A DNA stretch of 64,000 nucleotides from Pseudomonas cremoricolorata (GCF_000759535.1 NZ_CP009455.1:3720001-3784000); one strand, 5' to 3'. Shown: positions 41,578 through 50,753, counted from the first letter of the stretch. Program-made: numbers and translations. The notes: generated from the sequence alone by a model not told the origin.

Positions 41578-42939
41578 TCAGCCCACCTCGGAAAAGTCCG
41601 CCACTGCAACCGTGCGTCTGAAGCCTGCGGTCAGCATCCCCAGGTACACCACCCCGATCAGGAACCAGCCCACCCCGATCGCCAGGGTCAGGCCGGATAG
41701 GCTCGTCCACAACCACAGCGTCAGTCCCAGACCCACCAACGGCACGATGCCGTGCAAGACCCAACGGCGTGTCTGGCCAGGTGCGGGTGTGCTCAGCAGG
41801 TGGGTGCGCAAGACGGCCAGGTTGACCGCAGAGAACGCCACCAGCGCGCCGAAGCTGATCAGCGAGGCCAGTGTACCCAAGTCAACGAACAGCGCCGCCA
41901 GGGACACCACCGACACCGCCAGCGTGGCGTTGATGGGCGTGCCGAAGCGCGGCGAGAGCGTGCCGAACAGTCGCGTCGGCAGCAGCCGGTCGCGCCCCAT
42001 GCTGTAGAGAATGCGCGAGACCGCCGCCTGGGAGGCAAGCGCCGAGCCCAGGTTGCCGGTCACGAAGGCTGCGGTGAAGAAGCTCGCCAGGAAGCTGCCG
42101 CCGGCCTGGACCATCACCTCGTTGGCGGCTGCATCGGGGTTGGCGAAGTGGCTGCCGGGTAACACCAGTTGGCTCAGGTAGGCCAGCGCGGTGAACAATG
42201 CGCCTGCCAGCAGCGTGGTCAACACGATTGCACGCGGCACGTCACGACGCGGATCGCGGGTTTCCTCGGCCAGCGTCGACACGGCGTCGAAGCCCAGGAA
42301 CGACAGGCAGAGGATGGCCGCGCCCGCCATCAGCGGTGCGAATCCTGGCTGACTGCCATCGCCCAGCAGAGGTCCCAGATAGTCGACCGGCGCACTGCCC
42401 AGCGACGCCCAGGACAGCGCCACGAACACCGCAATGAACACCAGTTGCGCGCCGACGATCAGGTTGCTGGTCTTGGCCACCGAGCCAATGCCGCCGATGT
42501 TGAGCAGCGTGACCACCGCGATCGACGCCAGGACGAAGGCATAGGCCGGCACCGCCGGGAAGGCAATGTTGAGGAACAGGCCGATGAGCAGGTAGTTGAT
42601 CATCGGGATGAACAGGTAATCGAGTAGCAGCGACCAACCGGCCAGGAAGCCGGCATTGGCGCCGAACGCCAGGTGGGTATAGGAATAAGCGGAGCCTGCT
42701 ACTGGGTGACGGCGCACCATGATGCCGTAGGAGACTGCCGTGAACAGCATGGCCAGCAAGGTGATCAGATAGGCCCCAGCGGTTCGCCCACCGGTGATCT
42801 GGGTGACGATGCCATAGGTGGTGAAGACGGTCAGTGGAACCATGTACACCAAGCCGAAGAAGATCAGCGCGGGCAAGGTAAGCACCCGGCGTAGTCGAGG
42901 GTCAGGCAGAGGCGTCGGCGAAGCGGTGCTGTGACTCAT
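41578..42939 (-). CDS. APC-superfamily amino acid/polyamine permease
   Basis: The 453-residue permease has twelve predicted helices with the APC family features: PALIFFGLVYMVPLTVFTTYG in helix 1, HPVAGSAYSYTHLAFG, LSFLGFDAVSTLAEETRDPR in helix 6 and the loop after it, and DRLLPTRLFG. It imports an amino acid or polyamine across the inner membrane. Relatives include PuuP-like and YgaB-like permeases, but the substrate cannot be fixed from sequence. It lies downstream of a truncated CDF gene in the same orientation, separated by 167 bases with a strong hairpin. Confidence 0.87.
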   Translation of the reverse strand: MSHSTASPTPLPDPRLRRVLTLPALIFFGLVYMVPLTVFTTYGIVTQITGGRTAGAYLITLLAMLFTAVSYGIMVRRHPVAGSAYSYTHLAFGANAGFLAGWSLLLDYLFIPMINYLLIGLFLNIAFPAVPAYAFVLASIAVVTLLNIGGIGSVAKTSNLIVGAQLVFIAVFVALSWASLGSAPVDYLGPLLGDGSQPGFAPLMAGAAILCLSFLGFDAVSTLAEETRDPRRDVPRAIVLTTLLAGALFTALAYLSQLVLPGSHFANPDAAANEVMVQAGGSFLASFFTAAFVTGNLGSALASQAAVSRILYSMGRDRLLPTRLFGTLSPRFGTPINATLAVSVVSLAALFVDLGTLASLISFGALVAFSAVNLAVLRTHLLSTPAPGQTRRWVLHGIVPLVGLGLTLWLWTSLSGLTLAIGVGWFLIGVVYLGMLTAGFRRTVAVADFSEVG

Positions 42940-43057
42940 GATTCGTGTCCCGTTCTTGGCTTTTTATAGGGAAATGCGTGCAGGCATGGTGCCACGCGCA
43001 AGACGTGGCGTCGGCAGCACGCTACCACTGCACTTTGGCAGACGTCATGCCGAGCAT

Positions 43058-43096
43058 GCGTGCATGGCTGCAAGCACCGCTTGTAGCCATGCACGC
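43058..43096. repeat. Long inverted repeat (17-bp arms) after the truncated CDF gene
   Basis: Arms GCGTGCATGGCTGCAAG (43058-43074) and CTTGTAGCCATGCACGC (43080-43096) pair with one G-T mismatch around a five-base loop. It lies 11 bases past the minus-strand stop of the CDF remnant and could end its transcript, though no T tract follows. Confidence 0.6.
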
Positions 43097-43106
43097 CTGG
43101 CGCTTG

Positions 43107-43703
43107 CTACGCCCACCCCGGGTCAGTGGTGAAGGTGATGGTCAGCCAGCGGTTGGCCGGGTCACCACCGATGTCCTCGCCGACGCGGTCGCGCAGCGCG
43201 TCCCATTGCTCAAGCGTCTGTGCCGGCCAGTCGCTGGGGACGATGAAGTAGATCTCGATCTGCCGAGCTCGACCGACCTTGGCGACGTGGCTCTGATGCC
43301 CGACAAAGCCCTGTTCAGTCACCACCTGAGCCGCGATCGCGTCGACCCGTTGCTTGAGGTCGGCGGGCGTCAGCATCAGCACAGCGGATAGAGCCTGGCG
43401 CAGGTTCTTGAGCGGCAACGGGATCAGGCAGGCGCAGATCACCGCCAGCACTGCGGGATCGAGATAGGGCAACAGCCAGGCCCAGCGCGTTTGCTCCAGC
43501 AGCAGGCCCAAGGCGAAGGCCACCAGCAAGGCCGCGGAAATGCTGCTGGACAGGATCCACGTCTTCACATCCAGAGCAATGAAGTCCGAGCGCAGGGTCC
43601 GCTTGGCCTTGTAGGCGTACAGCGCCATGCCCGCACAGACCGCCACCGCCAGCAGCACCGTACAGACGATCGAGAGTTTGAGGACGGCGGATTCGGTCCA
43701 CAC
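43107..43703 (-). pseudogene. 5'-truncated cation diffusion facilitator (CDF) gene
   Basis: The frame codes for about 198 residues that match the second half of a Pseudomonas CDF-type metal transporter: two membrane helices with DFIALDVKTWILSSSISAAL between and after, LLPYLDPAVLAVICACLIPLP, then the cytoplasmic domain TPADLKQRVDAIAAQ to RWLTITFTTDPGWA. Whole relatives are about 300 residues with six helices; the first half is missing, and the upstream sequence shows no trace of it. The frame starts at a GTG without a ribosome site. A functional metal efflux protein is unlikely. The truncation point lies near 43700. Confidence 0.65.
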
Positions 43704-43911
43704 GACAGGGATACTTGTGCAGGGGGGCAGAAGAGAGGCGAGGCGAAACGGGCGATCATCGATAGCGCAGCGGCAGCCGCCATGTGCGTGTTGGCATAGG
43801 GTACTTGCAGGTGTGAACAGCACGAGCGAGGTGCCTGGTGCTGAGTCTCGAGCCGATGGCGCCCGCCTGAGCGGGCGGGCTGCCATCGGCCTGTCAGAAG
43901 GCTCGCCCCAT

Positions 43912-45273
43912 TCAGCGCCGAGCCTGGCGCCGCGCCTCGGCGAACGCCTGCTCGCTCAGCGGCACGGCATCGAGCTTGCCCAGGTCGGCCATGGCCAGGC
44001 GGTGGGTTTCCGGTGCCAGCCAGGCGGCCAGCGCGCACAGGCAGGTGAGGGCGAAGGTCAGGCCGCCGACGATCCAGGGAATGTTCAACGAACCCGGCGG
44101 GGCCAGCGCGGCGAACAGCGCCGGCAACATGGCCGTGACCAGCGTGCCCAGGTTCTGCGCGATGGCCATGGCCGAGACCCGGTAGCGGGTCTGGAACAGC
44201 TCGGGGAAGAAACTTGGGAACACCGCGTTGTAGCCCTGGTACAGCAAGCCCCACATCAGAATCGAGGTGAGCATCGCCAGCGGTACGTGCTGGGCGCTGA
44301 TCGCATGCAGGTAGGCGAAGGCCATCAGGCCGGAGCCCAGGCAGCCTGCGATCAGCAGCGGACGTCGGCCGACGCGGTCGGACCAGCCGCCGACCAGCGG
44401 AATCGCCAGTACCGCGACCAGGTTGCCGACCACCGGAATCCACAAGTACACGCTCTTGTCCATGCCGATGCCATAGGCTGGCTGCACCGCGTAGGCGGCG
44501 CCGAAGATGGTCGCCACCACCGGAATCACGTTCATCAGCGCCATGCAGGCCACCAGCGCCATGCGCCGCCAACTGCAGCGAAAGGCCTCGCGAACCGGTG
44601 AGCGGGGAATCTGTGCGGTCTGTTCTTCCTCGACGAAGGCTGGCGTTTCGTGCACCTCGCGGCGAATGATCAGCCCGGCCACCAGCACGAAGGCGCTGAG
44701 CAGGAAGGGAATGCGCCAGCCCCAGTCAGTGAAGGCCTGATCGGGCATGAAGTAGGCCAGCGGCAGGAACACCGCCGCGGCCAGCACCTGGCCAGCCTGC
44801 ACGCCTTGCAGGGCGAAGCTTGCGTAATAGCCGCGCCGGCCCATGGGCGCGTGTTCCATGATCATCGAGCTGGCGCCGGAAATCTCCCCAGCCACGGCAA
44901 AGCCCTGGACCAGGCGTAGCAGCACCAGCATCAACGGCGCGGCGATGCCGATGTCGTGGTAAGTCGGCAGCAGGCCGACGGCCATGGTCGACAGGCCCAT
45001 GAGGAACATGCACAGCAGCAGCACATACTTGCGCCCGCGGGTGTCGCCCCAGTGGCCGAGCACGAAGGCGCCCAGAGGGCGAGCCAGGTAGCCCACGCCG
45101 TAGGTGGCCAGCGAGGCGATGATGGCCATGCTCGGATCCATCGACGGGAAGAAGATCTGCGGAAAGATCAGCGCCGCGGCCTGGGCATAGATGAAGAAGT
45201 CGTAGTACTCCAGCGCCGAGCCGATCCAGCCACTGGCCGTGGCCTTCTTGGCCTGTGAGGGGGATGAGGACAT
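43912..45273 (-). CDS. MFS metabolite:H+ symporter (aromatic acid/shikimate type)
   Basis: The 453-residue carrier has twelve predicted helices and the metabolite:H+ symporter signatures SALEYYDFFIYAQAAAL, GHWGDTRGRKYVLL and RLVQGFAVAGEISGASSM, with GGWSDRVGRRPLLIAG in the second half. This group takes up shikimate, alpha-ketoglutarate or other acids into the cytoplasm. GGAG stands before its ATG. The divergent gene, coding for a 3-dehydroshikimate dehydratase-like enzyme, suggests a shikimate or quinate-like substrate; that link is inferred. Confidence 0.85.
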   Translation of the reverse strand: MSSSPSQAKKATASGWIGSALEYYDFFIYAQAAALIFPQIFFPSMDPSMAIIASLATYGVGYLARPLGAFVLGHWGDTRGRKYVLLLCMFLMGLSTMAVGLLPTYHDIGIAAPLMLVLLRLVQGFAVAGEISGASSMIMEHAPMGRRGYYASFALQGVQAGQVLAAAVFLPLAYFMPDQAFTDWGWRIPFLLSAFVLVAGLIIRREVHETPAFVEEEQTAQIPRSPVREAFRCSWRRMALVACMALMNVIPVVATIFGAAYAVQPAYGIGMDKSVYLWIPVVGNLVAVLAIPLVGGWSDRVGRRPLLIAGCLGSGLMAFAYLHAISAQHVPLAMLTSILMWGLLYQGYNAVFPSFFPELFQTRYRVSAMAIAQNLGTLVTAMLPALFAALAPPGSLNIPWIVGGLTFALTCLCALAAWLAPETHRLAMADLGKLDAVPLSEQAFAEARRQARR

Positions 45274-45392
45274 CGTGTTCTCCGGGGGTCAGTGTCGGCC
45301 AGCTACGGGCAGGCGGAGGTGCAGGGAAAAGGCGCGGCAGACTTGTCGGGGACCGTCGGGGCACGCAGGCGCGGCACCAGGGCAGTGGAAAG

Positions 45393-45422
45393 TTGAACGC
45401 AAGAGGCAGTGTTCCGTACAAA
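45393..45422 (+). promoter_or_regulatory. Possible sigma-70 promoter of the dehydratase-like gene
   Basis: TTGAAC (45393-45398) and TACAAA (45417-45422) are separated by 18 bases, 96 bases ahead of the start at 45518. Only a fair match, so low confidence. Confidence 0.3.
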
Positions 45423-45517
45423 GCAAAGGCGGGCGCGACTTTACCTGTGAACCTGCCGTACCGCCAACACGGCGTCGGCCTTTGCTCAATACGCCTGCTC
45501 GAATCAAGGAATCTGCC

Positions 45518-46336
45518 ATGCAACAGTGTATTGCCACGGTATCTCTGGCCGGCGCCTTGCCGGATAAGCTCGAAGCCATCGCCGCAGCCGGCTTCGACGG
45601 CCTGGAACTGTTCGAAAACGACCTGCTCGACTATTCGGGCAGCGCCGCCGAGGTGCGTCAACGCTGCGCCGACCTGGGCGTGGAAATCAGCCTGTATCAG
45701 CCGTTCCGTGACTTCGAAGGTTGTCCTCGGGAGCAACTGTCCAGCCAGCTCGAGCGCGCCGAGCGAACCTTCGACATCGTGCAGACCCTCGGTTGCACGC
45801 GCATGCTGGTGTGCAGCAATACCCAGGCCGACGCCAGCGGCGACTCGGCGCAGTTGATCGATGACCTGCGGCAACTGGCCGAGCGCGCCGAGCGCCGCGG
45901 CCTGCGGCTGGGCTATGAGGCGCTGGCCTGGGGGCGCCAGGTCAATACCTACCAGCAGGCCTGGATGCTGGTGCGCGAGGCCAATCACCCGGCCCTGGGC
46001 CTGGTGCTGGACAGCTTCCATACCTTGGCCCTGAACGGCGACCCACAGGGCATCGCCGAGATTCCCGGGAACAAGATCGCCTTCGTGCAGATGGCCGATG
46101 CGCCGCTCAAGCGCATGGATGTCTCGCAGTGGAGCCGGCACTACCGCTGCTTCCCGGGCGAGGGTGAACTGGACATGGTCGGCTTTCTGCAACCGATTCT
46201 TGCCACCGGCTACCGCGGGCCGCTGTCGCTGGAAATCTTCAGCGACTTGCAAGACAGCTTGCCGGCGCAGGTCAGCGCCGAGCAGGGGCTGCGCTCGCTG
46301 CGCCAACTGCAGGAGCAGGTGCGTGCACTGGGTTGA
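45518..46336 (+). CDS. TIM-barrel enzyme resembling 3-dehydroshikimate dehydratase (QuiC N-domain)
   Basis: The 272-residue protein is a sugar-phosphate-isomerase/AP-endonuclease-2 type TIM barrel. It reads like the N-terminal domain of QuiC: CIATVSLAGALPDKLEAIAA, FDGLELFENDLLDYSG, LYQPFRDFEGCPREQL, GYEALAWGRQVNTYQQAW and LVLDSFHTLALNGDP, with the metal-binding Glu, Asp, His and Glu in these motifs. It would convert 3-dehydroshikimate to protocatechuate. Known QuiC1 is about 630 residues with an added HPPD-like domain, absent here. AAGGA precedes the ATG. It is divergent from an aromatic-acid type MFS gene, which fits uptake plus catabolism. Confidence 0.82.
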   Translation: MQQCIATVSLAGALPDKLEAIAAAGFDGLELFENDLLDYSGSAAEVRQRCADLGVEISLYQPFRDFEGCPREQLSSQLERAERTFDIVQTLGCTRMLVCSNTQADASGDSAQLIDDLRQLAERAERRGLRLGYEALAWGRQVNTYQQAWMLVREANHPALGLVLDSFHTLALNGDPQGIAEIPGNKIAFVQMADAPLKRMDVSQWSRHYRCFPGEGELDMVGFLQPILATGYRGPLSLEIFSDLQDSLPAQVSAEQGLRSLRQLQEQVRALG

Positions 46337-46357
46337 GCCACCCGCCGATAGCGTGCC

Positions 46358-47935
46358 TCACAGGCTCAGACGTCCGTCGAGAGCGATCTGCTGGAGAAAA
46401 ACCTGGTCATGGGACACCACCAGCAGCGCGCCGCGAAATTGACCGAGCATCTGCTCGACCGCCTGCAACGACAGCAGGTCGAGATGATTCCCAGGTTCAT
46501 CGAGCAACAGCAGGTCGACGGGTTCAGGTCGGTAGAGCAGGGCGGCGAGGGCCGCCTTGACTCGCTCGCCGCCGCTGAGCAGGTGGCTGGGCAGCTCGAC
46601 CCGCGTCGCATCCAGACCCAGTTGCGCCAGGCGCGTACGCAATTGGCTGTGGTCCAGGCCAGGGCTGTGTCGTCGCAGGTACTCGATGACGCTGCACTGA
46701 CCCGGCAGCAGGCTGGCGTGCTGGTCGAGCAGGGCGATGCTGCCGTGCACACGTACCTCACCCGCGCGCGGCGCGAGCTGACCGCTGATGACCTGCAACA
46801 AGGTGGATTTGCCGCTGCCATTGGCGCCGGTCACGGCCATTCGTTCACCTGCCAGCAAGCGCAGGTCGAGTGGCGCAGGATTGCCATAGGGCAGTCGCAG
46901 CTGGTCTAGCTGCAGTACCGGCCGACCCGCATGGCGCTGGACGTCGGGCGGGCGCAGGTGAATGGCCAGGGGCTGTTCGACGCGCTGGGCGGCTTCACGC
47001 ACCTTGGCCTGCAACGCCGCCTCGGCATGCTGCAACTGCTGCTGGCGTTTGCCGGTACTGGTCTGACTGCGCTGCTGCTGCCGATCGAGGAGGATTTGCG
47101 CCTGGTTGGCCTGACGCGCCTGGCTTTGCCCGCGACTTTGCTGGCGTTGCAGTTTTTCGCGCTGCTGACGAGCGGCCTGTGCCTGGCGCTCGCATTGCGC
47201 CTTCAACGCCCCCAGTGCCTGTTCGGCCCGCGCCTGCTGCTCGGCCTTGCCACGCTGGTAGGCGCTGTAGCCGCCGGTGAAATCCAGCAGGCCGTGGGCG
47301 GTGAGTTCCAGGGTGCGTTGCAACGGCTCGAGCAGGGTACGGTCGTGGCTGATCAGCAGCAGGCCTCTGGGCCACTGGCTGATCAGTGTCTGCAATTGCT
47401 CGCGGGCGTTGTGATCGAGGTGATTGCTGGGCTCATCGAGAATCAGGTAGTCGGCGTCACTGAGGAACGCCCCCAGCACGGCCACGCGCATGGCCTGACC
47501 GGGGCTCAGCACATCGACCGGGGCATGCGGGTCGAGGGCGCCAAGGCCGTGGCGGGCGAACAGCATCTGCAATTGCTCAGCCAGGTTCCAGCGCTCGCCT
47601 ACCGCGTCGAAATCGGCCGGATCGGTGCTGCCTTGGGCGATGCGCTGCAGGGCATCGAGCACTGGGGCCACCTGGGCCAGCTCGGCAACGCTGCGACTGT
47701 GGTGGATGATCTGCTGATCGAGCAAATGGATACGACCGTAGCGCAGGCAGCGACCTTCACTGGGCAGCCGCTGCCCGGCGAGGATCTGCCCGAGCAGGCT
47801 TTTGCCCACGCCGTTGCGGCCCACCAGGGCGGTGTGACGCTGATCGAGAGTGACGGTCAGATCTGAGAACAGCACCCGGCCGTTGGGCAAGGTGCAGGCG
47901 ACGCTGTCGAGCGTCAGAAGCGAAGAAGGGGTCAT
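46358..47935 (-). CDS. ABC-F family ATPase (duplicated ATP-binding cassettes)
   Basis: The 525-residue protein has two ABC domains and no membrane helices. Domain 1 has Walker A GRNGVGKS, signature LSPGQAMR and Walker B LILDEPSNHLD; domain 2 has GANGSGKST, LLSGGERVK and LLLDEPGNHLD. Between them is a charged linker of about 90 residues rich in Gln, Arg and Lys (AQAARQQREKLQRQQ), typical of ABC-F proteins, which act at the ribosome. Some give antibiotic resistance; the exact role here is unknown. ATG 47935 is chosen with GGAG ahead. Confidence 0.88.
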   Translation of the reverse strand: MTPSSLLTLDSVACTLPNGRVLFSDLTVTLDQRHTALVGRNGVGKSLLGQILAGQRLPSEGRCLRYGRIHLLDQQIIHHSRSVAELAQVAPVLDALQRIAQGSTDPADFDAVGERWNLAEQLQMLFARHGLGALDPHAPVDVLSPGQAMRVAVLGAFLSDADYLILDEPSNHLDHNAREQLQTLISQWPRGLLLISHDRTLLEPLQRTLELTAHGLLDFTGGYSAYQRGKAEQQARAEQALGALKAQCERQAQAARQQREKLQRQQSRGQSQARQANQAQILLDRQQQRSQTSTGKRQQQLQHAEAALQAKVREAAQRVEQPLAIHLRPPDVQRHAGRPVLQLDQLRLPYGNPAPLDLRLLAGERMAVTGANGSGKSTLLQVISGQLAPRAGEVRVHGSIALLDQHASLLPGQCSVIEYLRRHSPGLDHSQLRTRLAQLGLDATRVELPSHLLSGGERVKAALAALLYRPEPVDLLLLDEPGNHLDLLSLQAVEQMLGQFRGALLVVSHDQVFLQQIALDGRLSL

Positions 47936-48090
47936 GAAAAGCTCCACGCATGCCGCGACATCCCCAGAGCAGGCTAGGGAATGAAGACTGGCCGTCGACT
48001 GGACGGCGGCATCAATGGCGCATCGGACCACTACCTCATGGACAGGAAAGGCTGCCAAGGGTAACCAACCCTGGCGGCAGGGTAAAGGTG

Positions 48091-48453
48091 TCAGTCGTCT
48101 TGCTGGCAGAAGCGCAGCTGGTTGCCGAACGGGTCGGCGATCTGCATCTGCCAGCCCCAGTCGACCTGCTCGGCGCTGGGCCGCGAGTAGCCATAGCGCT
48201 TGGCTTGCAGCTCCTGCTCCAGTGCCCGCAGGTCGCTGACCCGGGCGAACACCGTCGAGCCGGGGGTGGCATCGCCGTAATGCTCGGACAAGTGCACGAT
48301 CAGCCCGTCGCGGCGTATTTGCGCATACAGCGGCAGGTCGGCGGCGAAGCGATGTTCCCAGTCGAGGCTGAAGCCGAGAAAGTCCAGGTAGAACTCTTTG
48401 GCCTTGTCGACGTTGAAGATGCGCAGTACCGGAATGGCGGGGGCGAAGTTCAT
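48091..48453 (-). CDS. VOC/bleomycin-resistance-like protein
   Basis: The 120-residue product has the VOC fold: PAIPVLRIFNVDKAKEFYLDFLGF at the start, VHLSEHYGDATPG in the centre, and QIADPFGNQLRFCQ at the end. It resembles the bleomycin/glyoxalase-type small proteins of Pseudomonas that act as ligand-binding dimers. A specific role cannot be given. It lies between the ABC-F gene and an ECF sigma gene, and is separated from both by more than 100 bases. Confidence 0.82.
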   Translation of the reverse strand: MNFAPAIPVLRIFNVDKAKEFYLDFLGFSLDWEHRFAADLPLYAQIRRDGLIVHLSEHYGDATPGSTVFARVSDLRALEQELQAKRYGYSRPSAEQVDWGWQMQIADPFGNQLRFCQQDD

Positions 48454-48567
48454 TATGAGGGTCCGTATGCGTCAGGCTGCAGGAAGGATAGCCGTGGCGC
48501 GGGCATCGCTGCCAGTCCCCAGGTCGCCAGGCAGCGACCAATGGCAGACCTTGGCGCACGCTATTAA

Positions 48568-48586
48568 AGCAATTAGAATCACTCGC
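48568..48586 (+). promoter_or_regulatory. Possible Fur box ahead of the FecI-like gene
   Basis: AGCAATTAGAATCACTCGC matches 12 of 19 positions of the common Fur-box form GATAATGAGAATCATTATC, 37 bases before the sigma gene start. The FecI context makes iron control likely, but this site is weak. Confidence 0.35.
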
Positions 48587-48622
48587 ATTTGCACCTTACC
48601 CACTCTGCCTGCGTGCCTGTGT

Positions 48623-49138
48623 ATGACCGATTCCTTTGCGGCGCCTTCACCTTGCATGAACACCCTCTACCGTGAGCACAGCAGTTGGCTGGAAGGCTGG
48701 TTGCGCAGTCGCCTGGGTGATCGCTGGACGGCGGCTGACCTGACCCAGGATGCCTTCGTGCGGGTGTTGGCAGCCGAGCGCAGCAACAGCCTGCCGAGCC
48801 TGCGCGAGCCGCGCGCCTACCTGCTGACCGTGGGCAAGCGCTTGCTGGTCAATCACTACCAGCGTCGCAGTCTGGAGCGTGCGTATCTGGAGGCCTTGCA
48901 GCACCTGCCCGAAGAGCTGGCACCTTCGGCTGAGCAGCGCTGGCTGCTGCTCGAAGCGCTGCATGCGCTGGATGAACTGCTCGACGGGCTGCCGCTGGTG
49001 GTACGCCGGGCGTTTCTCTGGGCCCAGCTCGAAGGCCTCGGCTATGCCTGTATCGCCAGCCGCTTGCAGGTTTCCGAGCGCACCGTCAAACGCTACATGG
49101 CCCAGGCGTACGAGCACTGCCTGTTGGTCGAGCTGTGA
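48623..49138 (+). CDS. FecI-like ECF sigma factor
   Basis: The 171-residue protein has sigma region 2 (SSWLEGWLRSRLGDRWTAAD, LTQDAFVRVLAAE) and region 4 (LDGLPLVVRRAFLWAQLEGL and CIASRLQVSERTVKRYMAQA), closest to iron-starvation FecI-type sigma factors. It would direct transcription of a TonB-dependent receptor gene in response to a ligand. Start is chosen at ATG 48623; ATG 48656 is an alternative, and neither has a good ribosome site. Its stop overlaps the GTG of the FecR-like gene. No receptor gene follows, so the target is elsewhere or lost. Confidence 0.87.
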   Translation: MTDSFAAPSPCMNTLYREHSSWLEGWLRSRLGDRWTAADLTQDAFVRVLAAERSNSLPSLREPRAYLLTVGKRLLVNHYQRRSLERAYLEALQHLPEELAPSAEQRWLLLEALHALDELLDGLPLVVRRAFLWAQLEGLGYACIASRLQVSERTVKRYMAQAYEHCLLVEL

Positions 49139-50082
49139 GCGTCCAGCTCGACAGCCAGGCCCGCCAGCTCGCCCGCGAGGCCGCGCAGTGGCTGGCGCGC
49201 CAGGACGCCGGTGAGCTGGACGCTGACGGCGCGTTGCAACTGCAACACTGGCGCGCCCGCAGCGCCGCCCATGAAGCGTTGTGGCAGAAGGCCGAGCAGT
49301 TGCGCCAGCGTTTCAGCCAGGTGCCGCCGCCCATTGGTCTGAGCTGCCTGGACCGGCCTGACCGGCAGCGGCGCAAGTTGCTCGGCCAGGCCCTGGCGCT
49401 GGGCGCCGTGGCGCCCCTGGCGTGGGTGGCCTACCGGCAACTGCCGATGACGCGGTGGGGCGCTGATCTGGCCACCGCCACCGGCGAGCGACGTGGCGTC
49501 GAGCTGGCCGGTGGCGGCCGCGTACAACTCAACACCGCCAGCGCAGTGAACATAGCGTTCGAAGCGGGCCGGCCACGCCTGCATCTGCTGCGCGGCGAGA
49601 TCGCTGTGGACAGCGTCGGCCCTTTGCAGGTGCAGACCCGCGATGGCCGCATCCTTGCCGGCGCTGGCAGCTTTTGCGTACGCGAAGGCGAGCAGGACTG
49701 CGAGGTATCAGCGCTGCGTGGCGCACTGCGCCTGTTGCCGCGACAGGGCGGTGAAACCGTGCTCGAGTCCGGGCAGCGTGCACGCCTCAGTGCGCACCAG
49801 GTGCAAGGCGTCGAGGCCTTCGACCCGCAGATGCCGAGCTGGCAGCAAGGCGTGCTGATCGTCCAGGCCCAGCCACTTGGGCACTTTCTGCGCGAGCTGG
49901 ACCGCTATCGCCCTGGCGTACTGCGCTGGCAGCCGAGCCTCGAACGCCTGGCCGTCACCGGCACCTTCGCCCTTGATGACACCGACCGTATCCTCGCCTT
50001 GCTGGCTGCCAGTCTGCCGTTGCGGGTGCAGTACCACACGCGCTACTGGGTGTCACTGAGCGCGCGCAGCGCGGTCGCTTAG
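49135..50082 (+). CDS. FecR-like anti-sigma/sigma regulator
   Basis: The 315-residue protein has the FecR layout: an N-terminal DUF4880 domain (QARQLAREAAQWLARQDAGE, HWRARSAAHEALWQKAEQLR) that contacts the sigma factor, a short membrane helix (ALALGAVAPLAWVAYRQL, about residues 85-100), and a periplasmic FecR domain (TATGERRGVELAGGGRVQLN, LLRGEIAVDSVGPLQVQTRD). The GTG start overlaps the sigma stop as GTGA. It passes the signal from an outer-membrane receptor to FecI. No receptor gene is downstream; sodC is next. Confidence 0.87.
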   Translation: MSVQLDSQARQLAREAAQWLARQDAGELDADGALQLQHWRARSAAHEALWQKAEQLRQRFSQVPPPIGLSCLDRPDRQRRKLLGQALALGAVAPLAWVAYRQLPMTRWGADLATATGERRGVELAGGGRVQLNTASAVNIAFEAGRPRLHLLRGEIAVDSVGPLQVQTRDGRILAGAGSFCVREGEQDCEVSALRGALRLLPRQGGETVLESGQRARLSAHQVQGVEAFDPQMPSWQQGVLIVQAQPLGHFLRELDRYRPGVLRWQPSLERLAVTGTFALDDTDRILALLAASLPLRVQYHTRYWVSLSARSAVA

Positions 50083-50219
50083 GTGAGAGGCAACTGTTTC
50101 AACGTGTAGCACGATGGAATCGCAGCGCCTGTGTGTAGTCCGATGCTTCACGCGGGTTCTGCAAGGACCTGTCATACCGGGTACGACGCCCGACTGATCA
50201 ATGCCAAGGAGACACCACC

Positions 50220-50735
50220 ATGAAAGCACTGTTAATGACCGCCCTGCTGGCCAGCGCCGGTCTGGCCCAGGCGGCCGAAACCGTTGAGCTGAAGCTTGCC
50301 GGTCCCGATGGCGCGGGCAAGTCGATCGGCACCGTGAGCATCGAGCAGAACAAGTACGGCGCGCTGCTCACCCCTGATCTGAAAGACTTGCCGCCAGGCG
50401 TGCACGGCTTCCACCTGCATGCCAAGGCCTCGTGCGATCCTGCCCAGGAAGACGGCAAGACGGTCCCTGCAGGCGCGGCCGGTGGTCACTGGGACCCGGA
50501 TGACACCAAGGCACACAAAGGTCCTTACGACGACAGCGGCCATCGCGGCGACCTGCCAGCCCTCTACGTCGGTGCCGACGGCAAGGCCACCTATCCGGTC
50601 CTTGCACCGCGCCTGAAGGCCAGCGATTTCAAAGGCCACGCGCTGATGGTCCACGCCGGTGGCGACAACCACAGCGACCACCCGGAAAAACTCGGTGGCG
50701 GCGGTGCGCGCATGGCCTGTGGTGTGGTCAAGTAA
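50220..50735 (+). CDS. sodC: Periplasmic Cu,Zn superoxide dismutase
   Basis: The 171-residue product has a signal peptide ([19 protein letters not shown]) and a Cu,Zn-SOD fold with copper histidines in [11 protein letters not shown], zinc ligands in [18 protein letters not shown] and HRGDLP, and MVHAGGDN near the end. A disulfide is expected between the Cys in ASCDP and that in MACGVV. It destroys superoxide in the periplasm. AAGGAG is placed well before the ATG. It follows the fecIR pair by 137 bases but has its own ribosome site and is probably not part of that unit. Confidence 0.93.
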   Translation: MKALLMTALLASAGLAQAAETVELKLAGPDGAGKSIGTVSIEQNKYGALLTPDLKDLPPGVHGFHLHAKASCDPAQEDGKTVPAGAAGGHWDPDDTKAHKGPYDDSGHRGDLPALYVGADGKATYPVLAPRLKASDFKGHALMVHAGGDNHSDHPEKLGGGGARMACGVVK

Positions 50736-50753
50736 GCGACGTCCAAGGTTATT

